14,395 nt of DNA from XYD12-FULL-36-8 sp041739035 (GCA_041739035.1 JBGSOQ010000254.1:1-14395); one strand, 5' to 3'; counted from the first letter of the stretch, positions 6,281-14,083 are shown. Program-made: numbers and translations. The notes: generated by a model from the sequence alone, not told the origin.

Positions 6281-7560
6281 TACGGTACAGTTATGCTGCG
6301 TCCTATCCAACCAAAACAGCTGCCTGTTATAGGAATAACAGTCCCGGATTTAAGTTTCCGAAAGAAATAATCTTCTTTCGTTGGTACTGAATTACTCAAT
6401 GCATTTATTCTATCCTGTGCCTGTTGACCAATTGAAGAATCGGTGTTTTTTGCTTTTCTATAAGTATCAACCGCTAACTGGTAGACACACTTTGTTTCGA
6501 AATCAAAAGTACAACCTCTAGCAGCTTGCTCGTACAATAATCCTTCATTGAAAATGGATTGACCCCAACCTTTACCAACATCGTTTGCTTTTTGATATTG
6601 TGTTCTTGCCGCAGATAATTGTCCCTTATCTTTGTATAATATTCCTAAATTCAAGTAGTGGACTTTATTTTCAGGATCGAGCTGAATCAATTTCTTTAAT
6701 GCATTTTCCGCATTATCCAATTTATCAGTTTTCTGATAAGCTGAAGCTAATTGATTCCAATAATTAACCGATTCAGGCTCATTTCCAACAAGAAATTCAA
6801 GGGCAACAATCGCTTCTTCATATCGGCTTGCTTTAATTGCTAAGGCAGCATATTTCCATGCTTTGGTAAGATTATCTCTATCGAGGTCCCAGGTTTTCTT
6901 TGTGAGGTCGACCAGTTCATCAATGTTTTCGACCAAACTTTCCAATTCGATAGGCCATTGAGGAGTATTAGGCTCTTTCTCCTGCAGCATCGAGTATAAA
7001 TCAATTGCTTTAGATTTATAATCATTTTCCTCTGCTATGTTCTTCTTATACAACTGCCCCAGCCGATTGTAATAGTATGAAGTCAAAGTAGGATCATAAT
7101 TAAATGCTTCCTCATATTCCTTAATTACGATATCATCTTTTTCGCCAAGCCAAATTTCGGAAACATAAGCTTTACGAACTTGAAAATATCCTTTTGCATC
7201 AGGAAAATGCTCTAAAGCTAAATCATAAAAGTAAAGTGCTGTATCGTTAATACTCTGTATCATTTCCGGAGAAGCATTCGAGGAATCACGCATATACCAT
7301 AAGCAATCTTCCATCTTATAGTAGATCCATTTTGCAAATCGTTTCGGATCCATTTCCAAAACAGACCAACCGTATGGAATTGCACTATTACAATCTTTAT
7401 TCTTATAATATTCTGAGAAAAGACTATATTCAGTTAGAATTTTTGTTGAATCGGAAGAAGAATAAACATATTCACGATTTGCAACTTTTGTGCTTGCCGG
7501 TGCGCAATAACTTATAAGAAGAAGTGCAAGTATTGCTAATGTTTTTGTTAGATTTTTCAA
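6280..7560 (-). CDS. TPR-repeat envelope protein with N-terminal signal sequence
   Basis: The chosen start is TTG at 7560, giving 426 residues. Just upstream on the - strand is AGAGGAAA (7572-7565), a good ribosome site, and the first residues (M-K-N-L-T-K then a hydrophobic run) form a signal peptide. The longer frame from a TTG at 7623 would overlap the preceding gene and bury this signal. Cys19 in LISYC could be lipidated, but Tyr at -1 is a poor lipobox fit, so periplasmic release is also possible. TPR-like helical repeats are clearest at about 233-262, 265-297 and 299-330, with a degenerate one to about 372; the N-terminal half also looks helical. The C-terminus ends in a Gly-rich ITGSCFGWIGRS stretch I do not recognise. 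TPRs mediate protein contacts; the role is unknown. It lies between the outer-membrane barrel and rpiB. Confidence 0.8.
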   Translation of the reverse strand: MKNLTKTLAILALLLISYCAPASTKVANREYVYSSSDSTKILTEYSLFSEYYKNKDCNSAIPYGWSVLEMDPKRFAKWIYYKMEDCLWYMRDSSNASPEMIQSINDTALYFYDLALEHFPDAKGYFQVRKAYVSEIWLGEKDDIVIKEYEEAFNYDPTLTSYYYNRLGQLYKKNIAEENDYKSKAIDLYSMLQEKEPNTPQWPIELESLVENIDELVDLTKKTWDLDRDNLTKAWKYAALAIKASRYEEAIVALEFLVGNEPESVNYWNQLASAYQKTDKLDNAENALKKLIQLDPENKVHYLNLGILYKDKGQLSAARTQYQKANDVGKGWGQSIFNEGLLYEQAARGCTFDFETKCVYQLAVDTYRKAKNTDSSIGQQAQDRINALSNSVPTKEDYFFRKLKSGTVIPITGSCFGWIGRSITVP

Positions 7561-7564
7561 TTTA

Positions 7565-7572
7565 TTTCCTCT
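7565..7572 (-). promoter_or_regulatory. Ribosome-binding site that decides the TPR gene start
   Basis: On the - strand this reads AGAGGAAA, with six bases between the AGGA core and the TTG at 7560. It is one of the few clear Shine-Dalgarno sites in the window and supports the TTG over the longer frame. Confidence 0.65.
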
Positions 7573-7588
7573 GAAATTATTGAAGTAA

Positions 7589-8845
7589 TTATTTATCTTG
7601 TCTAAGGAACCAAAGCTCTCCAAGACTGAAACCTATTCCCAATTTAATAATATCTTCCTGTAGAAGATTTGATTCTTTACTACCTCTTCTAGAGTACATT
7701 AAACCAATATCAAGAGTATTTTCATAACTTAAAGGTAAAGATGCACCAAGAGAAACTGAATATTGATTAATGCCCTGGCTATAAACTAAATACTGAGTTT
7801 GTTCATAGCTTAAACCTGCACGCAAAATGATTTGTTCCCAAAAAGTACTGCCTAATTCACGTAAAGGTCGATATTCGAAACCACTGCTGATTTTGTATGC
7901 ATTTCTTAGTTCTAGTGAATTTAAACCGTTTGATTTGTAATTACTCCATGCCTGGGAAGAATAATCCAAGCTTAGTAAATATTTATTACTGAGGACAAAA
8001 CTCATTCCTATTGATAGTTTAGGCGGTATTTCTAATTCTCCACGTCCTGAATTTAATGTGTCTAGACCAACTACCGATCTTGCAGTGTAAAGAGTGTCAT
8101 TATTAATATTAGCAAAAAGATTGAAGGATAGGCCTAATCTAAAATCTGAGATTGACGTGAGATCGAATATTTTAGAAATATCCGGACTTATCAAACCGAA
8201 AGTACCGCCAATTCCACGATACTGATAATTCCTTTCATACTCGCTTGAATACGAAGATGAATTTATGAAATCAACTCGTGAATTATAATTAATATTTCCA
8301 AAATAGTAATCGAACGAAGCACCTATTGCTAAATCAATTGGCAGTAAATAAGATGAACTTACAAATACTTTTGAGAGTCCTCCCTTGCCGGAATACTCAA
8401 TTTTATAATCGCCAATTAAAGGATTTATAGAGCTGGAATTTTCAACTACATCGTAGCTGACATTTGAAAATGGTACCAATCCAAATGCCATTCCTATCCC
8501 ATAAGTATTACTTAGAGGAACTCCAACGGTGAACCCACCGAAATCAGTTTCTGCGAAATAACTTTTCTGAAGATTATCACCCAGGAATGTTCCGTTATAT
8601 TTGAGACTGAACTCTATTCTAGTTTTACTAATTCTATAAAGTGAGGCAGGATTAATAATCGAAATAAAGTCAACATCTGCTATTGATGTTCCAAGCTGTC
8701 CCATTCCCATTCTGCGTACCGAATATGAATAATCAATGTCTCCCACTCCATAGCGTGAATAGCTTGAACTGCTTTGAGCGAATAAACCGCAGCTGCTTGA
8801 GGCAAAAACAATTACAATAAATATTAAGCTAATTTTTGATTTCAT
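7589..8845 (-). CDS. Outer-membrane beta-barrel protein with 'SRYGxGD' N-terminus (FadL-like)
   Basis: The 418-residue precursor has a signal peptide (1-24, hydrophobic core ISLIFIVIVFA, likely cut after LFAQ). It is followed by SSSSYSRYGVGD, a hallmark of a family of Bacteroidota barrels distantly related to FadL/OmpP1. The INPASLY segment (64-70) is another feature of that family. The rest is alternating polar/hydrophobic strand sequence rich in Ser, Tyr, Asn and Gly, ending in LGIGFSLGELWFLRQDK. Such proteins may pass hydrophobic compounds or assist surface assembly; no substrate can be named. The ATG overlaps the stop of the DUF4270-like gene by four bases (ATGA), so the two are probably made together and may work together. 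Confidence 0.78.
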   Translation of the reverse strand: MKSKISLIFIVIVFASSSCGLFAQSSSSYSRYGVGDIDYSYSVRRMGMGQLGTSIADVDFISIINPASLYRISKTRIEFSLKYNGTFLGDNLQKSYFAETDFGGFTVGVPLSNTYGIGMAFGLVPFSNVSYDVVENSSSINPLIGDYKIEYSGKGGLSKVFVSSSYLLPIDLAIGASFDYYFGNINYNSRVDFINSSSYSSEYERNYQYRGIGGTFGLISPDISKIFDLTSISDFRLGLSFNLFANINNDTLYTARSVVGLDTLNSGRGELEIPPKLSIGMSFVLSNKYLLSLDYSSQAWSNYKSNGLNSLELRNAYKISSGFEYRPLRELGSTFWEQIILRAGLSYEQTQYLVYSQGINQYSVSLGASLPLSYENTLDIGLMYSRRGSKESNLLQEDIIKLGIGFSLGELWFLRQDK

Positions 8846-10017
8846 TTTTTAGAAGTGTATATAATTTGAAGCTTAGGTTTTTCATCAATTGACGCCGCAT
8901 TGCTGCCTTTAATTGCGAATATTTCAACACCATTTAATTTATCTGAAGCAGAAATTAGCAATCCTTGATTTTTATTTTCAATCAGGTTTCTCTGAATAAA
9001 CGATGTAACACTGCCTCTAAATGTATTTCCATCCCTTTCAAGGAAAAGTGAAAAGCTGGAATCAATTGCTACACTTATACTGTCAGTTAAATAATTTACT
9101 CTTAATGAATTTGTGAAACTTGAACCTGTTAAAGTTTTTATCGTATCCAGCGTTACAGTCAATTGTGCGTAATTCACAACAATTTCTTTTGGCAGACTTG
9201 AAATATCGAAATATAATCTTGCCTCGCTGTTAAGCCCGGATTGAATAGCAAGATTTTCAATTCCGACATCCGGAAGTGAACCGCTGACGACACTCAAATC
9301 AATGGATGGGAAAAAACTCAAAGTATCTGTATAGACTCCCGCCTTTTGTATAACAATTTCCAACCTTGGTACTGGAAAATCTGCAATTGTTAATGCCTGA
9401 AAGCCAATTATTTTTCCTGAATTAGAAGATGGCTGAATGTACAGTCCGTTATCAATTGGAGTAGCAGAATCGGCTCTTGCTTTTAACCAATTAAGTGCTG
9501 TTTGCGTATCAAAATAAAAACTATTAATAGAATCTGAAAAACTTTTGCTGGAAGAGATATCAGCTGCATCAAAGGATAATGACAATAGACTATCAGCAGA
9601 AAATCCTGTGGACCAATTGCTGTTTATTCCATGAACACTATAATCGATTTGAGCAAGTGAATCGCCAAAAGTGTAATTTTTTGTGAATTTTACAAAGGCA
9701 GATTGAACAGTTATCTCATTATTATCAAGCTGCTGATCGATAGAATCTGCAAAGAAAATAAGAAACTTGACTAAAATTCCAGCTTCAACATTATCTTTTT
9801 TGCCAAGTAAAAGCCTGTCAGCATTGCTGAGTGCAATAACTTTTTTATAAACATTTGAAGATTGGAACAAAGAATCTTTAGCTGAATCAAGTTCAAGAAC
9901 ATTTATTAAATCTTGATCCAAAAGCTTAGCCCCTATTGAGGAAGGCGAATCGCTGCAAGAAAAGCTAATAATTGATACTAAGAACAGCAGTGCTAGAAAA
10001 ATACCGCGAATTGTCAA
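8842..10017 (-). CDS. DUF4270-like envelope lipoprotein with two DNRLRE-like beta domains
   Basis: This is a 391-residue precursor with a hydrophobic leader and a likely lipidated Cys21 (SFSC-SD). The start is TTG at 10017, with GGAG (10030-10027) nine bases upstream. After the Cys comes SSIGAKLLDQD, close to the 'LG..LL..D' opening I recall for DUF4270 lipoproteins. Two halves look alike (78-224 and 264-388). Each has an opening strand pair (ILVKFLIFF / ARLYFDISSLP), 'A.(V/L)' strands, a helical step (TALNWLKA / TSFIQRNL), 'NGLYIQPSS' / 'QGLLISASD', and a closing PRLEIVI / PKLQIIY. The second half resembles DNRLRE domains of secreted proteins. Function is unknown; it is probably a surface or outer-membrane partner of the barrel encoded next. 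Confidence 0.7.
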   Translation of the reverse strand: MTIRGIFLALLFLVSIISFSCSDSPSSIGAKLLDQDLINVLELDSAKDSLFQSSNVYKKVIALSNADRLLLGKKDNVEAGILVKFLIFFADSIDQQLDNNEITVQSAFVKFTKNYTFGDSLAQIDYSVHGINSNWSTGFSADSLLSLSFDAADISSSKSFSDSINSFYFDTQTALNWLKARADSATPIDNGLYIQPSSNSGKIIGFQALTIADFPVPRLEIVIQKAGVYTDTLSFFPSIDLSVVSGSLPDVGIENLAIQSGLNSEARLYFDISSLPKEIVVNYAQLTVTLDTIKTLTGSSFTNSLRVNYLTDSISVAIDSSFSLFLERDGNTFRGSVTSFIQRNLIENKNQGLLISASDKLNGVEIFAIKGSNAASIDEKPKLQIIYTSKK

Positions 10018-10018
10018 A

Positions 10019-10594
10019 TTATTTTTCTCCGGAAAAATCGTTAATGATGAAATTACAAGCTTGAGCTAGATTTTCGGCAACAAAAGTGGGAATTTTATTT
10101 TGCTTTTGCAAGATAGAAATACTTTCCGTTCCGTAGCCAGTTTTCACCAGTACAGTTTTCAACCCTGCATTAAAGCCACAAATTACATCAGCGGAAGAAT
10201 CTCCGACAAAATAAGATTTAGTTAAATCTATCTTAAAATCCTTTGCAGCATCAAAAACAAGTTTAGGAGAAGGCTTACGGCATTCACATTCCGCTTCGGA
10301 ATTAAAATCGGGGTGGAAAGGACAATAATAAAAAGCATCAATGGAAGTTTGTTCTGCCGACAGCAGTTCATTTATTTTATCGTTAACAGATTCAACCATT
10401 TGTTTTGTTATTAATCCTCGAGCAATACCGGATTGATTTGAAATTACAAGAAGTTTACAATTTAATCTTGATTTCAAGATTGATAGTGCTTTTGCTGTCC
10501 CCGGAAAGAGTTTGACGTTTGAAGGTTCGCCTAAGTAACCCGGATCATCGTTGATGGTTCCGTCCCTATCAAGAAAAACAGCGCAATTAGACAT
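10019..10594 (-). CDS. gmhB: HAD-IIIA phosphatase, D-glycero-D-manno-heptose 1,7-bisphosphate 7-phosphatase type
   Basis: This 191-residue cytoplasmic HAD enzyme removes a phosphate, in GmhB to give heptose 1-phosphate for LPS core or surface glycans. Seen: FLDRDGTIN with Asp9 and Asp11 (motif I), VISNQSG (50-56, motif II), RKPSPKL with Lys107 (motif III) and VGDSSADV with Asp132 (motif IV). The zinc-type loop is Cys91-x2-His94 ... Cys103-x-Cys105. In E. coli GmhB the His sits at Cys+2, whereas here that place is Phe and His is at Cys+3, a spacing also found in relatives. The same subfamily includes the HisB-N histidinol phosphatase, which cannot be excluded, particularly since a HisA-like gene lies in the window. 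The ATG overlaps the glgA stop by one base (TAATG). Confidence 0.85.
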   Translation of the reverse strand: MSNCAVFLDRDGTINDDPGYLGEPSNVKLFPGTAKALSILKSRLNCKLLVISNQSGIARGLITKQMVESVNDKINELLSAEQTSIDAFYYCPFHPDFNSEAECECRKPSPKLVFDAAKDFKIDLTKSYFVGDSSADVICGFNAGLKTVLVKTGYGTESISILQKQNKIPTFVAENLAQACNFIINDFSGEK

Positions 10595-12087
10595 TAATTG
10601 TTGTCAAGAATGGTTTTGTAAAGATCCACATACTTTTTAGCCGAAGAATTCCAGCTAAAATCCATTCTCATTCCGTTACGCATAATCTTTGTCCACTTTT
10701 TCTTATCTTCAAAAAGTTTTAAAGCGCGTTTAACTTCTTTGAGCATAGCTGTGGAGTCATATTTTTTAAAGACAAAACCATTGCCCTCTTCGGTTTTTTC
10801 ATCATATCTGATAACGGTATCAGCTAATCCGCCTGTTTCCCGAACAATTGGAACAGTACCATATACAAGGCTGTACATTTGATTTAATCCGCAGGGTTCA
10901 ACTAAAGACGGCATGAGAAAAATATCTGCACCGGCTTCAATTAAATGAGCAAGCTCATCGTTAAAGCCTAAATAGCATGCGAATTTTTGTTTATTCTTAT
11001 TGCTCATCTTCTCGAAAAAGCTGTGATACTTTTTATCACCGGTGCCTAGAAGAACAAGCTGAAGATCCATTTTCATTAATTCGTTAAATGCGTCCGTAAT
11101 TAAATCCATTCCCTTTGAGTTAAAGAGGCGTGCAATCACACCAACAATAGGTATCTTCGGATCATATTTGAACCCAAATTTATTAGCAAGTTCAATTTTG
11201 TTTTCAGCTTTGTGCTCAATGTCTTTAAGGGAATATTTTTTGACAATTTGTTTATCCTTTTCAGGATTCCAAACATTCATATCAATTCCATTCACAATTC
11301 CAAAAAGATCATTCTTCCTTTTTGCAAGAACACTTTTCAAACCGGATCCCAATTTTTCATCAGTACAAATTTCTTTAGCGTAAGTCTCACTTACGGTATT
11401 GATAACATCCGCGAACTTCAACCCGCTTTTCATGAAATTAATTTTTCCATTCATTTCAATTCCACGATCAGAATTTAATTCCTCAGGAAGGCCGGTTTTT
11501 TTAAATGTCGATTTCGGAAATTCTCCTTGATACTCAATATTATGGATGGTAAAAAGAGTCCTAAACTTATCAAAGTTCTCGTTATCCTTGTAAATTGTCT
11601 TCAGATAAGCCGGAATTAACCCGCATTGCCAATCATTGCAGTGAATTATGTCAGGAATCCAGCCTAGTCTCGTGATAAGTTCAGGAATGGAGCGCGCAAG
11701 CAGAATAAACCTTTCATCATTATCGGGATAGTCTTTTTCAGTTTTAGAATCAACATAGAGACTATTTCTGCTTCCAAAATATTCTTGATTTTCTAGAAAA
11801 TAGATTTGCACTCTAACTTTAGGTCCAGGTAAAAAACAAGATTTTAGAGAAAAAACAACATCTTTTTCACCAATTTTGACCTGAATATCTTTTAACCTAA
11901 CAACCTCATGAATTTTAAATTTACGCTGATCTACCGCGCCATATTTGGGTACAACAATTCTAACCTCATGCCCCATATCGGACAAATATTGAGGCAAAGC
12001 AGATGATACATCAGCTAAACCTCCTGTTTTAACAAACGGCATTACTTCAGATGTAACGAATAATATTTTATATCTTCTTGGTGGCAT
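10594..12087 (-). CDS. glgA: Glycogen/starch synthase (ADP-glucose, GT5)
   Basis: GlgA transfers glucose from ADP-glucose to the growing alpha-1,4-glucan. The 497-residue protein is full length, with both GT-B halves. The N-terminal half has SEVMPFVKTGGLADV with the ADP-glucose-binding Lys20, HCNDWQCGLIPAYLK (149-163), HNIEYQG and IVNGID. The C-terminal half has IARLFNSKG (318-326) and EPCGLNQMY with Glu397, then TGGLADTV. Val408 stands where relatives usually have Arg or Lys in 'L(R/K)YGT'. It is the first gene of the - strand operon, with a promoter-like element 45-75 bases upstream of the ATG. From memory, glgA next to a DUF4270 lipoprotein gene also occurs in Flavobacteria. Confidence 0.96.
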   Translation of the reverse strand: MPPRRYKILFVTSEVMPFVKTGGLADVSSALPQYLSDMGHEVRIVVPKYGAVDQRKFKIHEVVRLKDIQVKIGEKDVVFSLKSCFLPGPKVRVQIYFLENQEYFGSRNSLYVDSKTEKDYPDNDERFILLARSIPELITRLGWIPDIIHCNDWQCGLIPAYLKTIYKDNENFDKFRTLFTIHNIEYQGEFPKSTFKKTGLPEELNSDRGIEMNGKINFMKSGLKFADVINTVSETYAKEICTDEKLGSGLKSVLAKRKNDLFGIVNGIDMNVWNPEKDKQIVKKYSLKDIEHKAENKIELANKFGFKYDPKIPIVGVIARLFNSKGMDLITDAFNELMKMDLQLVLLGTGDKKYHSFFEKMSNKNKQKFACYLGFNDELAHLIEAGADIFLMPSLVEPCGLNQMYSLVYGTVPIVRETGGLADTVIRYDEKTEEGNGFVFKKYDSTAMLKEVKRALKLFEDKKKWTKIMRNGMRMDFSWNSSAKKYVDLYKTILDNN

Positions 12088-12131
12088 GGTTGTTTTGGTT
12101 ATTATTGTAGGAATATTATTAAAAATGATTA

Positions 12132-12163
12132 CAAATTTACTAAATTAAATGCGTTATCCCAAA
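12132..12163 (-). promoter_or_regulatory. Candidate Bacteroidota-type promoter for glgA and the long operon
   Basis: On the - strand TTTG (12163-12160) is followed after 20 bases by TAAATTTG (12139-12132), matching the Bacteroidota -33/-7 consensus TTTG-N19~20-TAnnTTTG at every fixed base. Transcription would begin near 12126, about 40 bases before the glgA ATG. It lies in the 197-base divergent gap shared with the SPOR gene. Confidence 0.55.
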
Positions 12164-12199
12164 AATTTAGCCTGTTTAAAGTCACACGAACATATTTAG

Positions 12200-12231
12200 G
12201 TTGGATAGAAAAATCATAAAACTTAACTTTA
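12200..12231 (+). promoter_or_regulatory. Weak candidate promoter for the SPOR/hutI/NamZ unit
   Basis: GTTG (12200-12203), a 20-base spacer and TAACTTTA (12224-12231) each differ by one fixed base from the TTTG/TAnnTTTG pattern. It would start transcription about 47 bases before the ATG at 12285. It overlaps the first copy of the direct repeat at 12225. Low confidence in AT-rich DNA. Confidence 0.3.
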
Positions 12232-12256
12232 AATAGTTAAAATAAAACTTTAAATA
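12225..12256. repeat. 11-bp direct repeat AACTTTAAATA, 21-bp period
   Basis: The two exact copies are at 12225-12235 and 12246-12256, between the candidate -7 box and the SPOR gene start. A 21-base period equals two helical turns, as for a dimeric regulator site, but the AT-rich composition makes chance recurrence possible. Confidence 0.35.
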
Positions 12257-12284
12257 AATTGCTTTTTTCAAAAGAATTCGAATA

Positions 12285-12812
12285 ATGAAATTAATTACCC
12301 TACTGCTTGTGATTCCATTCCTAATTTTATTCTATTCTTGTTCTGCTTCAACAGATACAAGGTATTCAAAAGATTCTGAAAAGGAAGCTTCTTCGAAAAA
12401 AACTGAAGAAACTATTATAGAAGATTATTTTGATATAACACCTTTCCGAACAAAAATTGAAATACCTGAAGCGATAACAGAAAAAAAAGAAAAACCACTC
12501 GATTTGTGGTTTGAATATCCAGCCGATGACACAATTGGTCAATCTCAAAAAACAGTTGTGGATACAATGGCAGGTTATCGAGTTCAAGTTCTTTCTACAG
12601 ATAATCTTGAAGAAGCAAATGGTGTTCGCTCCGAAATATTTTTTAAGACGAACGAAAAAGCAATTTATGTACTTTTTGAACCTCCATTTTACATTGTGAG
12701 AGTCGGGGATTACAAGAATATGAATGATGCCAAAGCCCTTAGTTTTAAACTAAATCAATTGGGCTTTTCGGGAACTAAAGTAGTCAATGATCTTATCAAT
12801 ATTTATAAGTAG
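12285..12812 (+). CDS. SPOR-domain lipoprotein
   Basis: The 175-residue precursor begins with MKLITLLLVIPFLILFYSC, a lipoprotein-like signal with Cys19 as the likely lipidation site. A charged, Lys/Glu-rich linker (about 25-90) follows. The C-terminal SPOR domain (about 95-172) shows the family's signs: YRVQVLST at its start, alternating helix and strand, and FYIVRVGDYKNMNDAKALSFKLNQLGF, the motif of the second repeat. SPOR domains bind glycan strands stripped of stem peptides, often at division sites. It precedes hutI by 11 bases, and a cell-wall hydrolase-type gene follows hutI, so a peptidoglycan role is likely. Confidence 0.88.
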   Translation: MKLITLLLVIPFLILFYSCSASTDTRYSKDSEKEASSKKTEETIIEDYFDITPFRTKIEIPEAITEKKEKPLDLWFEYPADDTIGQSQKTVVDTMAGYRVQVLSTDNLEEANGVRSEIFFKTNEKAIYVLFEPPFYIVRVGDYKNMNDAKALSFKLNQLGFSGTKVVNDLINIYK

Positions 12813-12823
12813 CTTTTTTTTAT

Positions 12824-14071
12824 ATGAAACTTTTAGCAAATAGCGCTCAAATAGTTACTGTAAACACGGATGGAAAGAATTTAAAGCGTGGTGAAGATCT
12901 GAAGAATATTGATGTTCACACTGAGCATGCTATTGTCATAGATGATGGCATAATTAAGGATTTGATTCCAAATAAATCAATCAAAAATCCCAGCAAGTAC
13001 CATATTATTGATATTCAGGATAAAGTTATATTACCTGGTTTTGTTGAATGCCATACACACTCTGCATTTGCAGGATCGCGTGCAGATGAATTCAAGCTTA
13101 AACTTCAAGGTCAATCATACGAACAGATTGCACGGAAAGGCGGCGGCATAGTCAGCACCGTAAAAGCTGTGAGGAATTCAAGTTTTAATGAATTGGTAAA
13201 ATTACTTATTCCCCGGATTCAATATTTTATAAGCCAGGGCATTACTACTTTAGAAATTAAGAGTGGTTATGGGCTTGATCTTGATAACGAACTTAAATTA
13301 TTGGAAGTGATCAAGAAAGCAAAATCCTTCTTTAAAATTGATATAATTTCAACTTTTCTTGGGGCACATACTTTTCCAACTGAGTTTAAGGATGATCACA
13401 AGGGTTACTTAGATTTAATCACACAGAAAATGCTGCCCGAAATAGCGGCAAAAAAACTTGCAAGATTTTGTGATGCGTTTTGTGAGCTAACTGCATTTTC
13501 AGCTGATGAAGTGGATGCCATTTTTACCAAAGCAGAAGAACTTGGTTTTAAATTGCGGCTTCACACTGAACAATTCCATAATATTTGCGGTTTAGAAATT
13601 GCGTTGGCTCATGAATGTGTATCCGTTGACCATTTGGAAGAAATGACCGAAAAACAAATCTTCAAACTGGCTGAATTCGATACTACTGCAGTTCTGCTTC
13701 CCGGTGTTTCATTTTTTTTGAACTATAATTTTGCTCCCGCGAGAAAACTTATTGACAACAATGCAATCGTTGCATTATCAACGGATTATAACCCTGGTTC
13801 ATCTCATATTGCAGACTTAAATTTAATTATGAGTCTGGCCGCATTAAAAATGCAGATGACATTTGAAGAAATAATTTCTGCTGTAACAATAAATGCATCT
13901 AAAGCATTGTTAATGAATCATCAAATTGGAAGTATTGAAATTGGCAAGAAAGCTGATTTTGCTGTCTTTGATGCTAAAGATTATTCCGAAATAATCTATA
14001 ACGTTGGTAAAAACTTAAACGTTATGACAATAAAAAGTGGCGAGATAATATATCAAGCCAATAGCAATTAA
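12824..14071 (+). CDS. hutI: Imidazolonepropionase
   Basis: HutI hydrolyses 4-imidazolone-5-propanoate to N-formimino-glutamate, the third step of histidine degradation. At 415 residues it is full length and a metal-dependent amidohydrolase. Seen: PGFVECHTHSAFAGSRADEF with metal ligands His77 and His79, KSGYGLDLDNELKLLEVI (146-163), LGAHTFP with His182, LHTEQF with the metal ligand His247, DHLE with His270 and STDYNPGSS with Asp321. These specify imidazolonepropionase within the superfamily. A T8 run lies just before the ATG, with no clear ribosome site. Other hut genes (hutH, hutU, hutG or ftcD) are not in the window. Confidence 0.96.
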   Translation: MKLLANSAQIVTVNTDGKNLKRGEDLKNIDVHTEHAIVIDDGIIKDLIPNKSIKNPSKYHIIDIQDKVILPGFVECHTHSAFAGSRADEFKLKLQGQSYEQIARKGGGIVSTVKAVRNSSFNELVKLLIPRIQYFISQGITTLEIKSGYGLDLDNELKLLEVIKKAKSFFKIDIISTFLGAHTFPTEFKDDHKGYLDLITQKMLPEIAAKKLARFCDAFCELTAFSADEVDAIFTKAEELGFKLRLHTEQFHNICGLEIALAHECVSVDHLEEMTEKQIFKLAEFDTTAVLLPGVSFFLNYNFAPARKLIDNNAIVALSTDYNPGSSHIADLNLIMSLAALKMQMTFEEIISAVTINASKALLMNHQIGSIEIGKKADFAVFDAKDYSEIIYNVGKNLNVMTIKSGEIIYQANSN

Positions 14072-14077
14072 TTCTAA

Positions 14078-14083
14078 AAGGAG
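14078..14083 (+). promoter_or_regulatory. Strong ribosome-binding site of the NamZ-like gene
   Basis: AAGGAG lies four bases before the ATG at 14088. It fixes the start of the last gene, which is cut by the window end. Confidence 0.7.

Noticed and set aside
6280..6310. Longer rpiB frame from the ATG at 6310
   Set aside because: The ten extra residues are not part of the family fold and lie inside the TPR gene; ATG 6280 overlaps the TPR stop in a coupled arrangement.
11168..11478. Open frames on the + strand within glgA, and similar frames opposite tatC, glyA and the TPR gene
   Set aside because: They are antisense shadows of well-conserved genes and show no recognisable domains.
12511..12699. 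Overlapping + frame inside the SPOR gene
   Set aside because: It is out of frame with a recognisable SPOR domain and has low-complexity composition.
12792..12821. CTTAT/ATAAG hairpin followed by a T8 run just before hutI, as a terminator or attenuator
   Set aside because: The stem is five mostly A-T pairs, ends four bases before the T run and overlaps the end of the SPOR gene; it is too weak to claim.
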